Shown here piece by piece: positions 60,953-64,000 of a DNA stretch of 64,000 nucleotides. The translations under genes were made by a program, and so were the position numbers. Within the stretch, counting starts at the first letter, position 1, and each line of letters opens with the position of its first letter. The notes below the pieces were generated by a model. It saw only the letters and a list, made by a program, of their open reading frames with translations. It did not search any database and had not been told where the DNA came from. The stretch lies in contig JAFUKH010000080.1 of the NCBI GenBank assembly GCA_017467845.1, positions 22,901-86,900 of the forward strand. Direction: 5' to 3'. Source of the DNA: Lachnospiraceae bacterium. Its GTDB lineage: Bacteria; Bacillota; Clostridia; Lachnospirales; Lachnospiraceae.

Positions 60953-61439
60953 ATTGATTATTTTATATATGCTGGGACGTGTAAAATTTCCACTGACCAC
61001 TGCCCAAATCAGTAGTTTTATTTTAGAAAAGGAATATACCAATTTCCTTACCCTGCAGCAGGTCATCAGCGAATTGACGGACACCGGCCTGGTGGAAAGC
61101 AAGACCATAAATAATCGGACCCAGCTCTCCCTCAGTAAAGAAGGAAAGGAAACTCTCTCCTTCTTTAGTAATCGCATTAGCGATGTCATCAAGGAAGATA
61201 TCAATCACTATTTCCGTGAAAATGAATATTCTCTGCGGGAGGAGGTTTCTGTGCTTGGCGACTATTACAAATCCACCTCCGGAGAATATGAAGCCCACTT
61301 GATTGCCAAAGAACAGGACATCAATCTGATTGAACTTACACTTTCCGTGCCCACCAAGGAAATTGCTGAAGCAGTATGCGACAGTTGGCAGAAGAAAAAC
61401 CAAGAGGTTTACGAGCAGATTATCAAGCTGCTCTTTTAG
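60924..61439 (+). CDS. DUF4364-family protein with winged-helix fold
   Basis: The 171-residue protein starts inside the end of the radical SAM gene (29-base overlap) with AAGGAAGG upstream. The first 75 residues (YKLIILYMLGRVKFPLTTAQISSFILEKEYT, LQQVISELTDTGLVES) form a winged helix, the rest an alpha-beta sensor-like region. DUF4364 is widespread in Clostridia and is thought to be a transcription regulator, without a proven target. Confidence 0.92.
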   Translation: MLQDPLTLYKLIILYMLGRVKFPLTTAQISSFILEKEYTNFLTLQQVISELTDTGLVESKTINNRTQLSLSKEGKETLSFFSNRISDVIKEDINHYFRENEYSLREEVSVLGDYYKSTSGEYEAHLIAKEQDINLIELTLSVPTKEIAEAVCDSWQKKNQEVYEQIIKLLF

Positions 61440-61443
61440 ATAT

Positions 61444-61854
61444 TTACCTTGTCATACGTTGAAAATTAGCAACAAAATCCTGCTCTTTGACCAGAGCAAT
61501 TCCCTGCCCTTCATCCCCCAGCACAAGCAAGCGATCTCCGGGCTTAATGTCAAATACCTTCCGGGCTTTTGCCGGAATTACCATTTGGCCCTTGTCCCCC
61601 ACGGTTACGATGCCAAACGCATACTTCCCCTTTGGGGGGACTCCAAGACCACTATCATTACTCTCATAATTCACCAAATCATCCAGCGTCACCCCAAAAA
61701 TTTCTGCAAGAAACTTGCACTTCTCAATATCCGGCAGCGATTCTCCTGTCTCCCATTTGGACAATGTCTGGCGGGATACGTCTACCTTCTCCGCAAGCTC
61801 TTCCTGAGACATATGGTTTATCTTGCGAAGCTGAATCAGATTATCACTAAACAT
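61444..61854 (-). CDS. XRE helix-turn-helix fused to an AbrB-type domain
   Basis: AAAGGAG is correct for ATG 61854 (MFSDNLIQLRKINHMSQ), giving 136 residues. Residues 4-60 are an XRE helix-turn-helix (EKVDVSRQTLSKWETG), and residues about 80-125 are a SpoVT/AbrB swapped-hairpin domain (VTVGDKGQMVIPAKARKVFDIKPGDRLLV). Two DNA-binding domains in one chain could bridge two sites. It overlaps the acyltransferase gene by 8 bases and is probably co-transcribed with it. Confidence 0.92.
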   Translation of the reverse strand: MFSDNLIQLRKINHMSQEELAEKVDVSRQTLSKWETGESLPDIEKCKFLAEIFGVTLDDLVNYESNDSGLGVPPKGKYAFGIVTVGDKGQMVIPAKARKVFDIKPGDRLLVLGDEGQGIALVKEQDFVANFQRMTR

Positions 61855-62938
61855 TCTTTTTCTCCTTTTTGATACCAAGTACCAGCCAGCGAAGGACCGG
61901 GATCCTTGACAAAATTTCAAACAATAAATATCCTCCGGCAAACGCCGCGATTCCCGCTACAATATACGAAACGAAAGCAGGAACCTGCATATATCTGTAC
62001 ATTCCGTATGCTACCACTGACAATGGTAAATAATGGAATACATAAAGTCCAAAGCTTTTCTTCGCCATAAATGATGTGAAGCCGGTGGTACGATCTCCCC
62101 ACTTCTTCATTCCTGCAAAGATTGCCAGAATTGCCACCCAACCGTACAAAATGGAAAACGGACTGCTTACAATGGGTTCTACCGCATAATTCTCGCCGAA
62201 ATAATAATACACATAGGCAATGCCAAAAATCACTGCTGAGACGGCCAGAATGTGCCAATACTTCTTTAAGCGCTCTACCACTTCTTCATGGGCAAATACA
62301 AAATATCCCAGTAAGAAGCAAAATCCGTAAATACCAAATCGATACACTACAATAACCGGTGTATTCCCTACCTGCGCAGCCCCCCATACTAAGATTCCCA
62401 ATGCAAGAAGAATTACAGGATTCACCTTTCTGCAAAATTCATATAATTTTCCCTTTTCAAATCTGCGTATCAGTGCCAGTCCGAGAGATAGAATCCACAG
62501 CATCTGAATATACCAAAGTACACCGGTGCCGGATAAACACATGATAAAATATAAAATCACTTTACTGGGAATCTCATTCGCAAACGTTTCAAAGGCATTG
62601 CTGATTGCCATGCTAAAATACCCCTGTATCCATTGAAAAGCAAAGAGTCCCAAGGTAGACGGCACTAATAACTTTCTTGTCTTACTGGCAATGAATTCTT
62701 TAATCGTATGCTTTTCCAGATAATATCTGGAACTCATGCCGGAAACAATAAACAGAATCACCATAAACCAAGGGTAAAATAAATACAGTAGTCCATCCTG
62801 ATATTGCACCTCCGAAAAAGGTCCGATTACGCCTGCTGTGGCTACGCCATTATACATATAGACGACATGATATATCACAACTAATACTACCGTAATCCAG
62901 CGGATATTATCTACATAATGTTTCCTCATATTATTCAT
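61847..62938 (-). CDS. Membrane acyltransferase (Acyltransferase_3 family)
   Basis: The start is ATG 62938 (MNNMRKHYVDNIRWITVVLVVIYHV), giving 363 residues. It has about ten membrane segments. The family's H/R pattern is present (DNIRWITVVLVVIYHVV; SSRYYLEKHTIKEFIASK). It may acylate a sugar or lipid at the membrane; the acceptor is unknown. The regulator XRE-AbrB overlaps its end, and it follows the 220-aa gene. Confidence 0.88.
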   Translation of the reverse strand: MNNMRKHYVDNIRWITVVLVVIYHVVYMYNGVATAGVIGPFSEVQYQDGLLYLFYPWFMVILFIVSGMSSRYYLEKHTIKEFIASKTRKLLVPSTLGLFAFQWIQGYFSMAISNAFETFANEIPSKVILYFIMCLSGTGVLWYIQMLWILSLGLALIRRFEKGKLYEFCRKVNPVILLALGILVWGAAQVGNTPVIVVYRFGIYGFCFLLGYFVFAHEEVVERLKKYWHILAVSAVIFGIAYVYYYFGENYAVEPIVSSPFSILYGWVAILAIFAGMKKWGDRTTGFTSFMAKKSFGLYVFHYLPLSVVAYGMYRYMQVPAFVSYIVAGIAAFAGGYLLFEILSRIPVLRWLVLGIKKEKKNV

Positions 62939-63059
62939 ACTTTTCACACCTTTCGTACCTTTGCAACTATTTTTAACATCATTATAAATGTAGTAATCTA
63001 CCATTACCACCAACTTTTCTTTACAAAAAGCATTGTAAAATGTAAAAAATCGGAGCAAA

Positions 63060-63722
63060 CTATCCTTTCATAGAAAGAGTGGTGAGCAGCTCCATATATC
63101 TTTGCGTTTCGTTAACGATATCCTCTTGTGTCACACCAAAATATCGATGGATATCTCTGTACATTTTTCTAAACTGTCTATTACTACCCTTACCATGCCC
63201 CCTGAAGCTTCCTCCAATATATCCAAATCGGCTTTCCAGATATAGGTATGTCTCAGCTTTTTCATCCACTTTGCTTAATACATGAAAGTCCACCGGAAAA
63301 GCTTCCTCCGAGATCCCCATTGCCTTCTGTTGCCGAATTTCTACTTGTTTTTGAAATTCCCTCACGCCTTCTTCATCACGACTGAAAAGTACCGGATTCG
63401 CTGCATATTCTCCTAGAAGCTCAGGTGCATGTTGCATTATGAAAGAGGCTCTAAGCCCCTGATATTCCTGCTGATACCTCTTATCTTCTTTCGGCATTTC
63501 TACAAAACCATATGTATTCTTAACATACTCCACCACTTCCACCATAGTATGTGCTTCCGGCTTTATCCGGTCTGCATACCACTTCTTTCGCTGATTAAAT
63601 AAATACTTTTTAATTCTTTGTTTTACGGTTTTCTTTTTACTTCCCACTATAAACACGGAGGTCGGTCCATCACTACCACCGATGATACTGACACTACCTG
63701 AGGAATTTTCTATTTTACCCAT
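63060..63722 (-). CDS. Hypothetical protein with decarboxylase-beta-like leader motif
   Basis: The 220-residue protein starts MGKIENSSGSVSIIGGSDGPTSVFIVGSKKK. The motif IIGGSDGPTSVF resembles the conserved IIGGADGPT loop of the membrane beta subunits of sodium-pumping decarboxylases, but no membrane helix follows. The remaining 190 residues are helical and charged (Arg, Lys, Tyr, Glu), with no known domain. Proteins with this leader exist in Lachnospiraceae. It is 122 bases before the acyltransferase start. The role is unknown. Confidence 0.7.
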   Translation of the reverse strand: MGKIENSSGSVSIIGGSDGPTSVFIVGSKKKTVKQRIKKYLFNQRKKWYADRIKPEAHTMVEVVEYVKNTYGFVEMPKEDKRYQQEYQGLRASFIMQHAPELLGEYAANPVLFSRDEEGVREFQKQVEIRQQKAMGISEEAFPVDFHVLSKVDEKAETYLYLESRFGYIGGSFRGHGKGSNRQFRKMYRDIHRYFGVTQEDIVNETQRYMELLTTLSMKG

Positions 63723-63787
63723 TTCACTTTACTCCTAATGTGCTCCACCCATGACTCATTAAACAAAATTGGGATTTGTCGAACTGA

Positions 63788-64000
63788 CTATTGATTGTCG
63801 TATTCCTCTCGTTCGGATTTTGGGAAAGCATTGCCCCAATAATGATATGATAACTCATCGAGTGTTTTAAATATGACTTCATTTTTGGGGTTGGTTATTG
63901 CTATTTTGACATTACCACCCCAATATCTAAACCTTTCTTGACATATCCCGCAGGCAGTCAGAATTTTGAAATCGTCATTTTCGCTATCTCTCGAAACACA
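63788..64000 (-). CDS. C-terminal part of a cytidine deaminase-like protein (cut by window edge)
   Basis: A frame open from the right edge ends at TAG 63788-63790 after 70 codons. It contains LTACGICQERFRYWGG, where ACGICQ is the second zinc-binding motif (C-x-x-C) of the cytidine deaminase fold, followed by VKIAITNPKNEVIF and a helical end. The first motif (HAE) should lie outside the window. The substrate could be cytidine or another pyrimidine such as blasticidin S. It has no connection with the 220-aa gene, which starts 65 bases downstream. Confidence 0.75.
   Translation of the reverse strand, partial: CVSRDSENDDFKILTACGICQERFRYWGGNVKIAITNPKNEVIFKTLDELSYHYWGNAFPKSEREEYDNQ

Noticed and set aside
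63723-63787. Extra gene between the 220-aa protein and the deaminase
   Set aside because: The 65-base gap holds only the ribosome site of the downstream gene and AT-rich sequence.

Overview
The window looks like a chromosomal segment of a low-GC anaerobic Clostridia, most likely a Lachnospiraceae gut commensal. The signs are strong AGGAGG-type ribosome binding sites, sigma-A promoters, lineage families (DUF6142, DUF6440, DUF4364, PadR pairs, UPF0397), the order rho-rpmE-DUF1385-prmC-prfA, a malic enzyme and a fused homocysteine methyltransferase/MTHFR. This placement is an inference from gene content.

Layout. 1-1.7 kb: the 5' part of a putative M29 aminopeptidase, DUF6142, a 50-aa membrane protein and pyrE, all on the minus strand. 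1.7-19 kb: a variable region between pyrE and pyrF. It holds a four-gene nonribosomal peptide cluster (NRPS C-A-T-C-A-T-reductase, AMP ligase, free ACP, PPTase) with a divergent XRE regulator; a JAMM-domain gene with a small partner; a winged-helix/membrane-protein pair of unknown function; a DUF4303-like gene; a Fic toxin with its HTH partner; and a broken ABC exporter. The cassettes are separated by copies of a roughly 160-300 bp noncoding repeat. The second full copy abuts a duplicated, truncated 5' end of pyrE, so the region appears to have been built by stepwise insertion at pyrE.

19-27 kb: pyrF, a TPR lipoprotein with a CarD-like regulator, a cysteine desulfurase, tcdA, copA and bioY. 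27-28.4 kb: a coiled-coil repeat gene enclosed by inverted repeats, then tRNA-Pro(CGG) with a degenerate tRNA-like copy downstream. 28.4-32.6 kb: a GntR-controlled ABC exporter followed by a palindrome of about 710 bp that fills the gap to degV. 32.6-42.6 kb: degV, enolase, a MATE pump, an ECF transporter (T, fused double ATPase, UPF0397 S component), an overlooked transcription unit for a 23-aa Cys-rich peptide, a methyltransferase and the bifunctional methionine/folate enzyme. 42.6-53.7 kb: envelope and regulatory genes (PadR/DUF2812, GT-C-like protein, PadR with a SEDS protein, ECF sigma with DUF4179 anti-sigma candidate, YfcC carrier, C39 peptidase, VanRS-like pair). 53.9-61.4 kb: translation and housekeeping genes. 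The window ends with an XRE-AbrB regulator, an acyltransferase, a protein with a decarboxylase-like leader motif and a partial cytidine deaminase.

The strongest leads are the NRPS cluster, predicted to make an N-acyl dipeptide aldehyde with two identical building blocks; the giant palindrome at 31.87-32.58 kb; the 23-aa peptide unit at 39.63-39.82 kb; the repeat-delimited pyrE island; and the inverted-repeat-bounded coiled-coil gene. Family calls rest on motifs read by eye; no database search was run.
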